Shown here: piece by piece, positions 17,097-26,062 of the stretch
Numbering within the stretch: the first letter of the stretch is position 1
Layout of the letters: each line of letters opens with the position of its first letter
Assembly: GCA_963726775.1 (NCBI GenBank)
Contig: CAVSDL010000009.1
Span: forward strand, 779,356-843,355
Direction of reading: 5' to 3'
Origin: CAIWHR01 sp963726775
GTDB taxonomy: Bacteria; Pseudomonadota; Gammaproteobacteria; Burkholderiales; Casimicrobiaceae
DNA: 64,000 nt
Translations under genes and position numbers: made by a program
Notes under the pieces: generated by a model
The model's input: the letters and a program-made list of their open reading frames with translations, nothing else
Database searches by the model: none
Told to the model about the DNA's origin: nothing

Positions 17097-17564
17097 CTAC
17101 TCCGATCCTGCTGCCGCGGCCGTAACCGCATGAAGAGCGCCGGTCAGGGTTTTGACCGTCGCTTCGACATCGGGGCCCAGCCCGTGCCGCTTCGCGAGCC
17201 AAGTCGGATCGTTGTAGGAGAGCCAGGTACTGCCATCAGCGTCCTGCCAAACCAAAATCTTCAGCGGCAAATCGATGCCAATCGTTGGCGCCGATTGCAC
17301 CAGTGGCGTTCCTACCTTGGCATTGCCGAATATTAGAAGGTCGTTCGGACGCAGCGGCACCCCAACTGCCGCCGCGCCCTTCTCATGAGGGATATGCGCA
17401 AAGACGGTCATACCTCTCGCCTTCACCTCGGCTTCTAGCCGATTCATCGTATCCTTGGGTCCGAAGTGGCTCTTGATTGTGGTGAGTCCCTCTGCAGCCA
17501 TGGCATGCGCTCCTGACAGGCATATCGCCGCGATTAATGCGAACATTCTAAGAAATACTGTCAT
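17097..17564 (-). CDS. DUF302 domain-containing secreted protein
   Basis: 155 residues: a signal peptide (MFALIAAICLSGAHAMA, cleavage near residue 23) and one DUF302 domain. The domain shows GLTTIKSHFGPKDTMNRLEAE, the MTVFAHIPHEKGA strand, LLIFGNAKVGTPLVQ, PTIGIDLPLKILVW and an ending SYNDPTWLAKRHG. The family is common and its biochemical role is not established. It stands alone, convergent with nothing obvious, inside the inner island segment. Confidence 0.9.
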   Translation of the reverse strand: MTVFLRMFALIAAICLSGAHAMAAEGLTTIKSHFGPKDTMNRLEAEVKARGMTVFAHIPHEKGAAAVGVPLRPNDLLIFGNAKVGTPLVQSAPTIGIDLPLKILVWQDADGSTWLSYNDPTWLAKRHGLGPDVEATVKTLTGALHAVTAAAAGSE

Positions 17565-17588
17565 CGCTTGTTGCGCTCGTTTGCCTGC

Positions 17589-17702
17589 AGGTTACGCGCG
17601 GTCGGCGTGTCGATGGAAGACCGTGAAGGCATTGGGCACAATCTGCCCCAGGATGCTCCGCAGGCGTTTGCCCAGGCCGTCGTGGACGTCGATGCCTATT
17701 GA
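17589..17702 (+). pseudogene. C-terminal remnant of an alpha/beta hydrolase
   Basis: A short in-frame stretch ending GIGHNLPQDAPQAFAQAVVDVDAY and TGA. The GxGHNLPQEAPQAF pattern with the catalytic His is the characteristic end of carboxylesterase-type alpha/beta hydrolases. No N-terminal portion exists upstream, where the DUF302 gene starts on the other strand. It is best read as a leftover fragment, 66 bp before the kinase gene. Confidence 0.5.
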
Positions 17703-17768
17703 TCGGCGTTAGCCGCCACCGTCACATCCAACAAACTGAACCGGCACGGATGGGCGTAGCATCCGGCC

Positions 17769-19958
17769 ATGAAGCCACCTGCGCAACGCGCCGCTGATCC
17801 GTTGCCGCCGGCGTCGGCGACGTTGGATCCGAGACGTCTTGCGTCGCGCATGGGCACGCCGCTGCTGGCGAGCCGGCGCCGACAAAGCCTGATCGTCTTC
17901 GCGCTGTGCGCCGCGATCGCCGCCGCGTCGGCGTGGATGTACGTGGGAATCGAGCGGTCGCTGCATGACCTGCGCGCGCAGGGGCTGCCCGCGCTGCTCG
18001 ATGCCAAGACCAAGTCGCTCGAAGTATTCATCGCCGAGCGGCGGGCGGATGGCGAGCGATGGGCGCGTGACCCTCACCTTGCGGCGCTGACCGCGGATCT
18101 TGCGCGCAGAGCCCGCAGCACGGACATCGGCGAACATTGCCGAAGCGACGAGGTAGCCGCCTGGCGCAGCACTCTCACGCCCCTCTTGCGCGGCGAGAAC
18201 ATCGTCGCGGTCAACGCCGTGGATCGCGACCGACGCATCATCGCATCGTCGCTTCCGGAAATCTGCGGCCTGCGTGCACAGGCGCGGACAACGGCGCCGC
18301 AGCTCGCACAGGTCTTCGCCGGCCGCACGCAGTTCGTCCGACCGTACGCTGCCGACTCCGGGTTGGTTGCCGCGCAACCGTTCCTCGGGACACGCCCCCT
18401 GGCTTGGGTCGAGACGCCGGTGCGCGACGCGGATGGAAGCGTCATGGCCATCCTGGGCTTCGCGAGTTACGTCGATCGCGACTTCGAAGGCATCCTGTCC
18501 GCGGCGCGGCCCGGCGAAACCGGCGAGGCCTATGCGTTCGACGAGAGCGGCACGCTCCTGTCCGAGGTCCGCGATGTGCGCGGGTTGCATCGTTCCGGGC
18601 TCCTGGCGGCCGGGACGAAGAACGCCGCGTTCCGCCTTACCGTGCGCGATCCCGGCCACGAACTCGAGTCCGATGCGACACCTGCAGGCGACCCGGCGCT
18701 GTGGCCGTTGACGCAGCCCGTCGCGGCGGCGCTGGCGGCCAGCGTGTCCGCGCAGGAGAGTGCGCCGGCGCGTGGCATCATCCTCGAGCCGTACCGCAAC
18801 TACCGCGGTCGCGAAGTGATCGGCGCGTGGCTATGGCTGCCGGACGAGCGGATGGGGGTCGTCGCCGAGATCGGCCTCGACGAGGCCTATGCGCCGCTGC
18901 GCTATGTGCGCGTTGCGCTGGCGGCGGTCATGGCATTGCTGGTGTTGACCGCCGGTTGGGCCGCGTGGTCGACATTGGCGTTGGCCCGCCTCAGCGCCAA
19001 GCCCGCGGCGGGGCGCAAGATCGGCGCCTACCGGCTCGAGCGCGAACTGGCCGAAGGCGGTATGGCCACGGTGCACCTCGCGCGCCACGCGCTGCTCAAG
19101 CGCCCCACGGCCATCAAGATCCTGAAGCAGCACATGGCTACGGACGAGCAGGCGGCGCGGTTCGAGCGCGAAGTGCGGCTCGTCAGCGAGTTGCGGCATC
19201 CGAACACAATCGAGATCTACGACTACGGGCACACGCGCGATGGCCTGCTCTACTATGCGATGGAGTATGTCGACGGCCTCACCCTCGACGCGCTGATCGC
19301 CCGCGAGCGCGCGCTGCCGCTCGAGCGGATGCGGCATATCATCGCGCAGGTGTGCGCCGCGCTGGTGGAAGTGCACGCCAAGGGTATGGTCCACCGCGAC
19401 ATCAAACCCGAGAACGTGATGATCTGCGAGCGCGGTGGTGAGTACGACTTCGTCAAGCTCCTTGACTTCGGCATTGTGAAGCGCATCGAGCCGGTGCCCG
19501 ACGCGTACCCGGACTCGAATCGTGTGCTGACGCGGCAGGTGCGGCTGCTGGGGACACCGGCGTACATGGCGCCGGAACGCATCGGCCATCCGTCGGACGT
19601 CGACCCGCGCACCGATGTGTACGGGGTTGGCGCGCTGATCTTCTTCCTGACTGCAGGGCGCGCGCCGTTTGGCGGCGACGACCAGGCCTCCATCCTCCGT
19701 GAGGTGCTGGCTACAACCGCACCGCGCCTCGCCGACGTGATGCCGGGCGTACCGCGGGAGCTCGAAGATCTGGTGGCGCGCTGTCTCGCCAAGGTGCCCC
19801 AGGAGCGCCCGGGCGCGATCGGCGACATCCAGAAGGCGTTGGCGTCCCTTCGCCTGCCACAGTGGACGCGGGATGATGCGCGCGCCTGGTGGGAAATGTG
19901 GCGCGAGAGTCAGGTGGTTGGGGACGTGGCCGGAGATCGCGACGTCGAGGTCGTCTGA
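17769..19958 (+). CDS. transmembrane serine/threonine protein kinase with N-terminal Cache-type sensor
   Basis: 729 residues. A first membrane segment (residues 41-60) and a second (about 380-400, VRVALAAVMALLVLTAGWAAW) bracket a periplasmic region whose pattern fits a double Cache sensor. The cytoplasmic Hanks-type kinase (about 417-690) has the Gly-rich loop ELAEGGMATV, Lys in TAIKILK, the catalytic HRDIKPEN, DFG in KLLDFGIV, and LLGTPAYMAPE. All key residues are present, so it should be active. It lies between the inner tRNA-Asn repeat and the intact tRNA, so it is probably island cargo. Targets unknown. Confidence 0.92.
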   Translation: MKPPAQRAADPLPPASATLDPRRLASRMGTPLLASRRRQSLIVFALCAAIAAASAWMYVGIERSLHDLRAQGLPALLDAKTKSLEVFIAERRADGERWARDPHLAALTADLARRARSTDIGEHCRSDEVAAWRSTLTPLLRGENIVAVNAVDRDRRIIASSLPEICGLRAQARTTAPQLAQVFAGRTQFVRPYAADSGLVAAQPFLGTRPLAWVETPVRDADGSVMAILGFASYVDRDFEGILSAARPGETGEAYAFDESGTLLSEVRDVRGLHRSGLLAAGTKNAAFRLTVRDPGHELESDATPAGDPALWPLTQPVAAALAASVSAQESAPARGIILEPYRNYRGREVIGAWLWLPDERMGVVAEIGLDEAYAPLRYVRVALAAVMALLVLTAGWAAWSTLALARLSAKPAAGRKIGAYRLERELAEGGMATVHLARHALLKRPTAIKILKQHMATDEQAARFEREVRLVSELRHPNTIEIYDYGHTRDGLLYYAMEYVDGLTLDALIARERALPLERMRHIIAQVCAALVEVHAKGMVHRDIKPENVMICERGGEYDFVKLLDFGIVKRIEPVPDAYPDSNRVLTRQVRLLGTPAYMAPERIGHPSDVDPRTDVYGVGALIFFLTAGRAPFGGDDQASILREVLATTAPRLADVMPGVPRELEDLVARCLAKVPQERPGAIGDIQKALASLRLPQWTRDDARAWWEMWRESQVVGDVAGDRDVEVV

Positions 19959-20038
19959 CGCGTTCGTTTCTACGATTGCGATTGGCTACGCTGCAGAAAA
20001 AGAAGCGTCAGCGGAAGAAGCTGAGCCCTTGCAATTCT

Positions 20039-20114
20039 TGGCTCCCCGACCTGGGCTCGAACCAGGGACCTGCGGATTAACAGTCCGTCGCTCTACCAGC
20101 TGAGCTATCGGGGA
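20039..20114 (-). tRNA. tRNA-Asn (anticodon GTT)
   Basis: Complete 76-nt cloverleaf read on the minus strand: acceptor TCCCCGA pairing with TCGGGGA, D arm AGCTCAGCTGGTAGAGC, anticodon loop CTGTTAA with anticodon GTT, T arm CCTGG-TTCGAGC-CCAGG, and encoded CCA. Partial 3' copies occur at 16816 and 6535, so this gene has served as an integration target. Confidence 0.96.
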
Positions 20115-20309
20115 ACAAGCCTTCCATTTTACTGTTTTTGGCCAATGCGGGTCAAACGGTGCCACCTCTTGACTCCTATCCGGCAGCGCGATTCGCCGGT
20201 TTCCGACCGCCGGAGTCTGCGTCGCCGCTTCGAGCCATCGTCTGGGTGCCGAGATGGCAGGAGACCCGAGCGCGGCCCCGCAAACGTAACGGATTGTCGG
20301 CTGAGCGGC

Positions 20310-20337
20310 GGCCGCGCAGGATTGCGGCCCGTTTTTT
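20310..20337 (+). terminator. intrinsic terminator or attenuator before the FIST gene
   Basis: GGCCGC/GCGGCC stem with an 8-base loop followed by CG and six T residues, 31 bp before the FIST start. No plus-strand gene ends close upstream, so it more likely attenuates transcription of the FIST-GGDEF/EAL operon. The preceding 195 bp contain other hairpin-forming segments but no riboswitch class I can name. Confidence 0.6.
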
Positions 20338-20367
20338 GCTTGAAGTTGCTCGATTGGTGCCGCAATT

Positions 20368-21507
20368 ATGCAAATCCATACCTTCACCCACAGCCTGGAT
20401 GCCGGTTGGTCCTGCGCCCTGCCGGCGGAATTCGATTCGCCGCGGACGCTGCTGATCGCCTTCGGCGCGGTCGAGTACGCGGATGCGCCCGCGGCGCTGG
20501 CCGAACTGGCCGCGACGTTCCCGCGGAGCGCGTTGGTCGGTTGCTCGAGTGCCGGGGAGATCTGCGGCCAGATGGTCACCGATGGCACGCTCGTCGTGGG
20601 GATCGTCCGCTTCGAGCGCACGGCGCTGGCCGTATCGACCACGCCGATCGCGGCGATGGCCGACTCCTCCGCGGCAGGCAGGCGCCTCGGTGTTGAGCTG
20701 GCACCGCACCGTCCACGTCTGGTGTTCGTTCTATCCGACGGCCTGTCCATCAATGGCTCGGACCTGATTCGCGGCCTCACCGAGTCGTTGTCGCCCGAGA
20801 CGATGGTCGTAGGCGGTCTTGCCGCCGACGGCGACCGTTTTGCGCGGACCTGGGTGCTCGTCGACGGCGCGCCGATGAGCGGCCATGTGACGGCGGTGGG
20901 CCTGTCTGGACCTCTCGCGGTAGGCGCGGGTTCGCAGGGCGGCTGGGACACCTTCGGGCCGGAGCGGCGGGTCACCCGCTCAGAGGGCAATGTACTGTAC
21001 GAACTGGACGGCAAGCCCGCCCTCGCGCTCTACAAGGAATACCTGGGGAACTTTGCCTCCGGTCTGCCGGCGACGGCGCTGCGGTTCCCGCTTTCCATAC
21101 GCGAGCATTCCGGCACCGGCACCCAGGTCGTAAGGACGATCCTGGCGATCGACGAAGCAACGCAATCATTGACCTTCGCCGGCGACGTGCCGAACGGATG
21201 GCGCGCGCGGCTGATGCGCTCCAACCATGATCGTCTCATCTCCGGCGCCATGCGCGCAGCAGCCGAGGCGACCGCCGGAATGGCCGACGCTCCCGCACTC
21301 GCGCTGACGATCAGCTGCATCGGCCGCCGCCAGGTTCTCGGGCAGCGCACCGAAGAAGAAACCGAGGCCGCGTTCGAAGCGCTGCCTCCCGGATCGCATC
21401 AGATCGGCTTCTACGCCTACGGCGGGATTTCGCCCGGTGGATTCGCGGCGTGCGAACTCCACAATCAGACCATGACGCTGACGACCATCTGTGAACTCGC
21501 TGCATAA
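20368..21507 (+). CDS. FIST domain sensory protein
   Basis: 379-residue cytoplasmic protein with FIST N and FIST C domains, a sensory module proposed to bind small ligands such as amino acids. Typical segments are RSALVGCSSAGEICG near residue 60, TMVVGGLAADG, the LYELDGKPALALYKEYLG boundary between the two domains and the C-terminal IGFYAYGGISP with EFHN-like CELHNQTMTLT. It overlaps the next gene by 17 bp, and the partner is a PAS-GGDEF-EAL protein. The likely role is therefore a ligand input for c-di-GMP turnover; that link is inferred from the pairing. Confidence 0.93.
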   Translation: MQIHTFTHSLDAGWSCALPAEFDSPRTLLIAFGAVEYADAPAALAELAATFPRSALVGCSSAGEICGQMVTDGTLVVGIVRFERTALAVSTTPIAAMADSSAAGRRLGVELAPHRPRLVFVLSDGLSINGSDLIRGLTESLSPETMVVGGLAADGDRFARTWVLVDGAPMSGHVTAVGLSGPLAVGAGSQGGWDTFGPERRVTRSEGNVLYELDGKPALALYKEYLGNFASGLPATALRFPLSIREHSGTGTQVVRTILAIDEATQSLTFAGDVPNGWRARLMRSNHDRLISGAMRAAAEATAGMADAPALALTISCIGRRQVLGQRTEEETEAAFEALPPGSHQIGFYAYGGISPGGFAACELHNQTMTLTTICELAA

Positions 21508-23452
21508 CCTTCTGCGCCGCCAGTTGCGTCGGCTGAGTCTTGCCCCGGGCCGGACGCCGACGCTGGACGCCTGGCGGACACTGCTCGACCGGGTCAGCCA
21601 GACCTACGGCGAATCCGACCAGGAGCGCTATCTGCTCGAGCGGTCGCAGGACATTTCGTCGCGCGAAATGCAGGAACTCTACAGCGCGCTGCAGCACGAG
21701 CGCGACACACTCGAATCGCGCGTTCGCGACCGAACCGCGGCGCTGGGCGCAAGCGAAGCGCGTTTCCGCAGCTTCACCTCTTTGGGCTCCGATTGGTATT
21801 GGGAACAGGATGATCAGTTCCGCTTCACGTCGATCAGCGGCAACCTCGCCGAGGCGACGGGATTCGACATCGAGGAACATCTGGGCCGGACGCGATGGGA
21901 GCTGCCTGGCGTCGAGGCGCCGGACGGCGGCTGGGCGACGCATCGCGCACGCCTCGAGTCGCACGAGACGTTCTACGACGTCGTGCTGCCGCGGTTTCAC
22001 CCGGTGCGCGGGCAACGCTACGCAGCGATCAGCGGCGAACCGGTTTTCGACGCGGAGGGCCGCTTCACCGGATACCGCGGCATCGGGCGCGAGATCACGC
22101 GGCAGAAGCTCGCCGAGGAAAACATCAACCGGCTCGCGCACTACGACACGCTGACCAGTCTCTTCAACCGCACCGCGTTCTTCGAGCGGCTCAATCATGC
22201 ACTGTCGGTCGCGCAGCGCCACGCACGCTCGCTCGCGGTGCTGTTTATCGACCTCGACCGTTTCAAGGACGTCAACGACGCCTTCGGCCACGTCACCGGC
22301 GACGAAGTGCTGAAGATCATGGCGCAGCGCCTGACGGGCACGATCCGCGCGTCGGACACCGCGGCGCGCCTGGGCGGCGACGAGTTCATCGTGCTTGCGG
22401 AGGACGTCTCGCGGGAAAGCGACGTCAGCGAGTTCGGGCAGCGGCTGCTCGACGCCCTGTCCGAGCCGTTCGCGCTGCACGGTCAGGAGTGTCGACTGAG
22501 CGCGAGCGTCGGCATCGCGATGTCGCCGCATGATGGCGACGACGCAGCGACGCTGCTGAAGAAGGCGGACGTGGCGATGTACCGGGCCAAGGAATCCGGG
22601 CGCAACGGGCTCGCCTTCTTTTCCGAAGTGGACAACCGGCCGGCGGAGGAACGGATCGTCATGGGCGCGGGCATCCGCCGCGCGCTCGATACCGACCAGC
22701 TGCGGCTCCTGTATCAGCCCAAGGTGTCCGTGCGCAACGGTGCGATGACCGGCGTCGAGGCACTGGTGCGCTGGCAGCACCCGGAGCGCGGGCTGCTGCT
22801 GCCCGATGCCTTCATCCCGCTGGCCGAGGATTCCGGGCTTATCCGTCACATCGGGCGCTGGGTGCTGCATACCGCCTGCACGCAGGCGCTCAAGTGGCAG
22901 GCCGAAGGCGCCGGTCCGATCCGCGTCGCGGTCAACCTTTCGGCGCGCCAGTTCAGCGACGAACGCCTCGTCATCGAGGTCGCGCATGCGCTCGCGCAGA
23001 CCGAGCTGCCGGCCGAACTGCTCGAGCTCGAAATCACCGAGAGCATGATGATGGAGAACCCCGATCTCGCCGCCGAGACGCTGCTCGAGATCAAGGCCAT
23101 GGGTGTGCACGTATCGATCGACGACTTCGGCACCGGCTATTCGTCGCTTGCCCGGCTCAAGAAATTCCCGATCGAAAGCGTGAAGATCGACCGCTCGTTC
23201 ATTCGCGACATCGCGGTCGATCCCGACGACGCCGCGATCGTGTCCGCCGTCATCGCGATGGCGCACAGCCTGCGGTTGAAGGTGATCGCCGAAGGCGTCG
23301 AAACGCACGATCAGGTGCGCTTCCTCCGCGATCGCAATTGCGACGAAATGCAGGGGTTTCTCTTCAGCCGGCCCGTCGAGGCCGCGGAAATCCTCGCGTT
23401 CGTGCATCGGCACAGCGCCAACCGGCTGGAAATAGTCGGCGCCGCGGACTGA
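21491..23452 (+). CDS. PAS-GGDEF-EAL bifunctional c-di-GMP protein
   Basis: 653 residues, starting at GTG 21491 inside the FIST gene. A coiled-coil-like N-terminus (to about residue 85) is followed by one PAS domain (about 88-205). The GGDEF domain is intact (RLGGDEF at about residue 295), with an RASD inhibitory site five residues before it. The EAL domain keeps EALVRW, NLSARQF, ELEITES, IDDFGTGYSS, KIDRSFI, EGVET and QGFLFSRP. Both cyclase and phosphodiesterase activities look possible. No membrane segment is seen. Confidence 0.95.
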   Translation: MNSLHNLLRRQLRRLSLAPGRTPTLDAWRTLLDRVSQTYGESDQERYLLERSQDISSREMQELYSALQHERDTLESRVRDRTAALGASEARFRSFTSLGSDWYWEQDDQFRFTSISGNLAEATGFDIEEHLGRTRWELPGVEAPDGGWATHRARLESHETFYDVVLPRFHPVRGQRYAAISGEPVFDAEGRFTGYRGIGREITRQKLAEENINRLAHYDTLTSLFNRTAFFERLNHALSVAQRHARSLAVLFIDLDRFKDVNDAFGHVTGDEVLKIMAQRLTGTIRASDTAARLGGDEFIVLAEDVSRESDVSEFGQRLLDALSEPFALHGQECRLSASVGIAMSPHDGDDAATLLKKADVAMYRAKESGRNGLAFFSEVDNRPAEERIVMGAGIRRALDTDQLRLLYQPKVSVRNGAMTGVEALVRWQHPERGLLLPDAFIPLAEDSGLIRHIGRWVLHTACTQALKWQAEGAGPIRVAVNLSARQFSDERLVIEVAHALAQTELPAELLELEITESMMMENPDLAAETLLEIKAMGVHVSIDDFGTGYSSLARLKKFPIESVKIDRSFIRDIAVDPDDAAIVSAVIAMAHSLRLKVIAEGVETHDQVRFLRDRNCDEMQGFLFSRPVEAAEILAFVHRHSANRLEIVGAAD

Positions 23453-23548
23453 CGCTGGACGGGGCGCTCGCCTCGTCAAAGGTCAGAACGAACTGCGGGT
23501 AGGCGGGATTTCGTGCGGCCTGCCGTCGCGCTGCCGGGAACTCCCGGC

Positions 23549-24124
23549 TCAGCGCCGGTGCCGATCCAGGTGCGGCGCGGCGAGCTTCAGGTAATGAAAC
23601 ATCGACCACAGCGTGAGGATCGCCGCGACCCACAGCGCGATCGCACCCAGCAGCGGCGTCGAAATCCCCGGAATCACCGGCTCGTGCAGAAGCAGCGCGA
23701 CGATCGCCGTCATTTGCGCGACGGTCTTCAGCTTGCCGATGAAGGCGACGGCGACGCTTTTCGTCTCTCCCAGTTGCGCCATCCATTCGCGCAGTGCCGA
23801 GATCGCGATCTCGCGGCCGATGATGATGATCGCAAGATACGTTTCGGCGCGGTCGAGCCACACCAGCATGATGAGCGCCGCGGCGACCATGAGCTTGTCG
23901 GCCACCGGATCGAGAAATGCGCCGAAAGCCGTCGTCAGACCCCAGCGGCGCGCGATCCAGCCGTCCAGCCAGTCGGTGATCGCCGCGACGGCAAAGATCG
24001 TCATCGCCGTCCAGTTCTTTCCGGCGGGCGACAGCCAGCCGTCGGGCAGGTAGTAGACCGCCACGAACACCGGAATCAGCACGATCCGGAGCCACGTCAG
24101 GAGGATGGGGATGTTGAACGGCAT
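23549..24124 (-). CDS. pgsA: CDP-diacylglycerol--glycerol-3-phosphate 3-phosphatidyltransferase
   Basis: Integral membrane enzyme of 191 residues that makes phosphatidylglycerol phosphate. It begins MPFNIPILLTWLRIVLIPVF, typical of PgsA. The CDP-alcohol phosphotransferase motif is intact (DWLDGWIARRW...GAFLDPVADK). About five hydrophobic segments follow the usual layout. It lies downstream of uvrC on the same strand (93 bp gap), a common proteobacterial order. Confidence 0.95.
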   Translation of the reverse strand: MPFNIPILLTWLRIVLIPVFVAVYYLPDGWLSPAGKNWTAMTIFAVAAITDWLDGWIARRWGLTTAFGAFLDPVADKLMVAAALIMLVWLDRAETYLAIIIIGREIAISALREWMAQLGETKSVAVAFIGKLKTVAQMTAIVALLLHEPVIPGISTPLLGAIALWVAAILTLWSMFHYLKLAAPHLDRHRR

Positions 24125-24217
24125 CTGGGCGCGGCGGCGCTATCCGCCCGCCGGGAGGTTGATTCTACCGCGCTGGCAACGCGCCGGTCGGATGCCCGAC
24201 ATGCACTTGCAAGACCG

Positions 24218-26062
24218 TTAGTGCAATGCCCCGAAAATCTTCTCCGCCAGCGCCCGGCTGATCCCGGGGACGCGCGCCAGGTCGTCGGCGCTCGCGGCCT
24301 CCACGCCCCTGAGGCCGCCGAAGTGCGTCAGCAGCGCCTGCCGCTTTTTCGCGCCGATGCCCGCGATGTCCTGCAGGGTCGAGGTCGTCCGCGCCTTGCC
24401 GCGCCGCGCGCGGTGGCCCTGGATCGCGAAACGGTGTGCCTCGTCCCGGATCTGCTGCAGCAGGTGCAGGCCGGGGTGGTCCGACGGCAGATTGAGAACG
24501 TCGTCGCGCCCCGGAAAGACGATGTCCTCTTCGCCCGCCTTGCGCTCGGGACCCTTGGCGATGCCCACGAGCCGCGTGTCGTGCAGCCCCTGGTCGGCCA
24601 GCACGTCGGCGGCCACCGCCACCTGCCCCTTGCCGCCGTCGATGACGAGCAGATCCGGCGCCGGGAACTCGCCGGCGATGATCCGCGCGCAGCGCCGCGA
24701 GAGCGCCTCGCGAAGCGCAGCGTAATCGTCGCCGCCGACGGGCGGCGTCACGTTGAAGCGCCGGTATTCGCCGGTGCGCATTTCGAGGCGGTCGAAAATC
24801 ACGCAGGATGCGACTGCGCGCTCGCCCATCGTGTGCGAAACGTCGAAGCATTCGATCCGCTGCGCCGTGGCCGGGAGCTCCAGCGCCGCCTGCAGCGCCG
24901 CCAGCCGATCGTCCTGCGTGGCTTTTTGCGCGAGCCTCTGCCGCACCGCGAAACCTGCGTTCTGCACCGCCATCGCCTGCCAGACCCGGCGCTCACCCCC
25001 CGGATTGCCGACTATGTCCACGCGCTGCCCCGCCTGCGCCGAGAGCACTTCGGCCAGTGCCGCCTGATCGCCGGCATCGGGGGCAATGATGGTCGGTGGC
25101 ACCGGCCGGTCGACGTAGTGCTGTTCCAGAAATGCGGGCACGACCTCGGGCAGCCGGTCCGCGTCGGCGTGGTGCGGAAAGAACGTGCGGTCGCCGACGT
25201 GGCGGCCCCCGCGGATCATCACCACGTTGACGGCGACGAGCCCGCGTTCCGCCGCCGCCGCGACCACGTCGACGTCGCCGGCCGTCGCGCTTTCGACGAA
25301 CTGGCGCGACTGCAGCTGCGTCAGGCGCGTGATCTTGTCGCGGAAGCGCCCCGCGCGTTCGAAGGCGAGCGTCGCGCTCGCCTCTTTCATTTGTGCCTGC
25401 AGCAGCGCCAGCACCTCGGTGGCCTTGCCCTGCAGGAACAGCACGGCGCTCTGCACATCGTCGCGGTAGTCGGCCTCGGCGACGAGCCCGACGCACGGAG
25501 CGCTGCAGCGCTGAATCTGGTGCAGCATGCAGGGTCGCGAGCGGTTGGCAAAGACGCTGTTCTCGCAGGTGCGCAGCTGGAACACCTTCTGCAGCAGCGC
25601 CATGCCTTCGCGCACGGCGCCGGCGCTCGGAAACGGGCCGAAGTACCGGTTCTGCCGGTCGAGCTTGCCGCGATGGAAGCGCAGCTGCGGAAACGTCTCG
25701 CCGGTGAGGCACACGTACGGATAGCTCTTGTCGTCGCGAAACAGAATGTTGAAGCGCGGTTCGTCGGCCTTGATCAGGTTGTTTTCGAGCAGCAGCGCCT
25801 CGCCTTCGGACCGCGTCACCGTAGTCTCTACCCGCGCGACCTGCGCCAGCATCAGCGCGATCCGCGTCTCGTGCGCGCCCTTCTGGAAGTAGCTCGCGAC
25901 GCGTTTCTTGAGGTCGCGCGCCTTGCCGACGTAAAGCGTTTCGCCGGCCGCGTCGAACATCCGGTACACGCCCGGACGGTGCGGCAGCGACGCGATGAGC
26001 TCGTGCGCGTCGAACGGCGGCGCGGCGTCGGCCGGCGCGGTCGCGGGGTCGGGCGGCGTCAT
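24218..26062 (-). CDS. uvrC: excinuclease ABC subunit C
   Basis: 614-residue nucleotide-excision-repair nuclease. In order: the GIY-YIG domain (PHRPGVYRMFDAAGETLYVGKARDLKKR, about residues 26-110), a cysteine-containing region (RPCMLHQIQRCSAPCVG), the UVR motif (about 205-240), the RNase H-like endonuclease domain with FDVSHTMGE and VIDGGKGQ, and C-terminal helix-hairpin-helix repeats (IAGIGAKKRQALL). The ATG at 26062 overlaps the stop of the upstream uracil-DNA glycosylase, so the two DNA-repair genes are coupled. Confidence 0.97.
   Translation of the reverse strand: MTPPDPATAPADAAPPFDAHELIASLPHRPGVYRMFDAAGETLYVGKARDLKKRVASYFQKGAHETRIALMLAQVARVETTVTRSEGEALLLENNLIKADEPRFNILFRDDKSYPYVCLTGETFPQLRFHRGKLDRQNRYFGPFPSAGAVREGMALLQKVFQLRTCENSVFANRSRPCMLHQIQRCSAPCVGLVAEADYRDDVQSAVLFLQGKATEVLALLQAQMKEASATLAFERAGRFRDKITRLTQLQSRQFVESATAGDVDVVAAAAERGLVAVNVVMIRGGRHVGDRTFFPHHADADRLPEVVPAFLEQHYVDRPVPPTIIAPDAGDQAALAEVLSAQAGQRVDIVGNPGGERRVWQAMAVQNAGFAVRQRLAQKATQDDRLAALQAALELPATAQRIECFDVSHTMGERAVASCVIFDRLEMRTGEYRRFNVTPPVGGDDYAALREALSRRCARIIAGEFPAPDLLVIDGGKGQVAVAADVLADQGLHDTRLVGIAKGPERKAGEEDIVFPGRDDVLNLPSDHPGLHLLQQIRDEAHRFAIQGHRARRGKARTTSTLQDIAGIGAKKRQALLTHFGGLRGVEAASADDLARVPGISRALAEKIFGALH

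Noticed and set aside
20235..20310. Cobalamin riboswitch before the FIST gene
   Set aside because: Only a B12-box-like GGCAGGAGACC is present; the other conserved core elements and a B12-related gene are missing. The leader is kept as a finding of unknown type.
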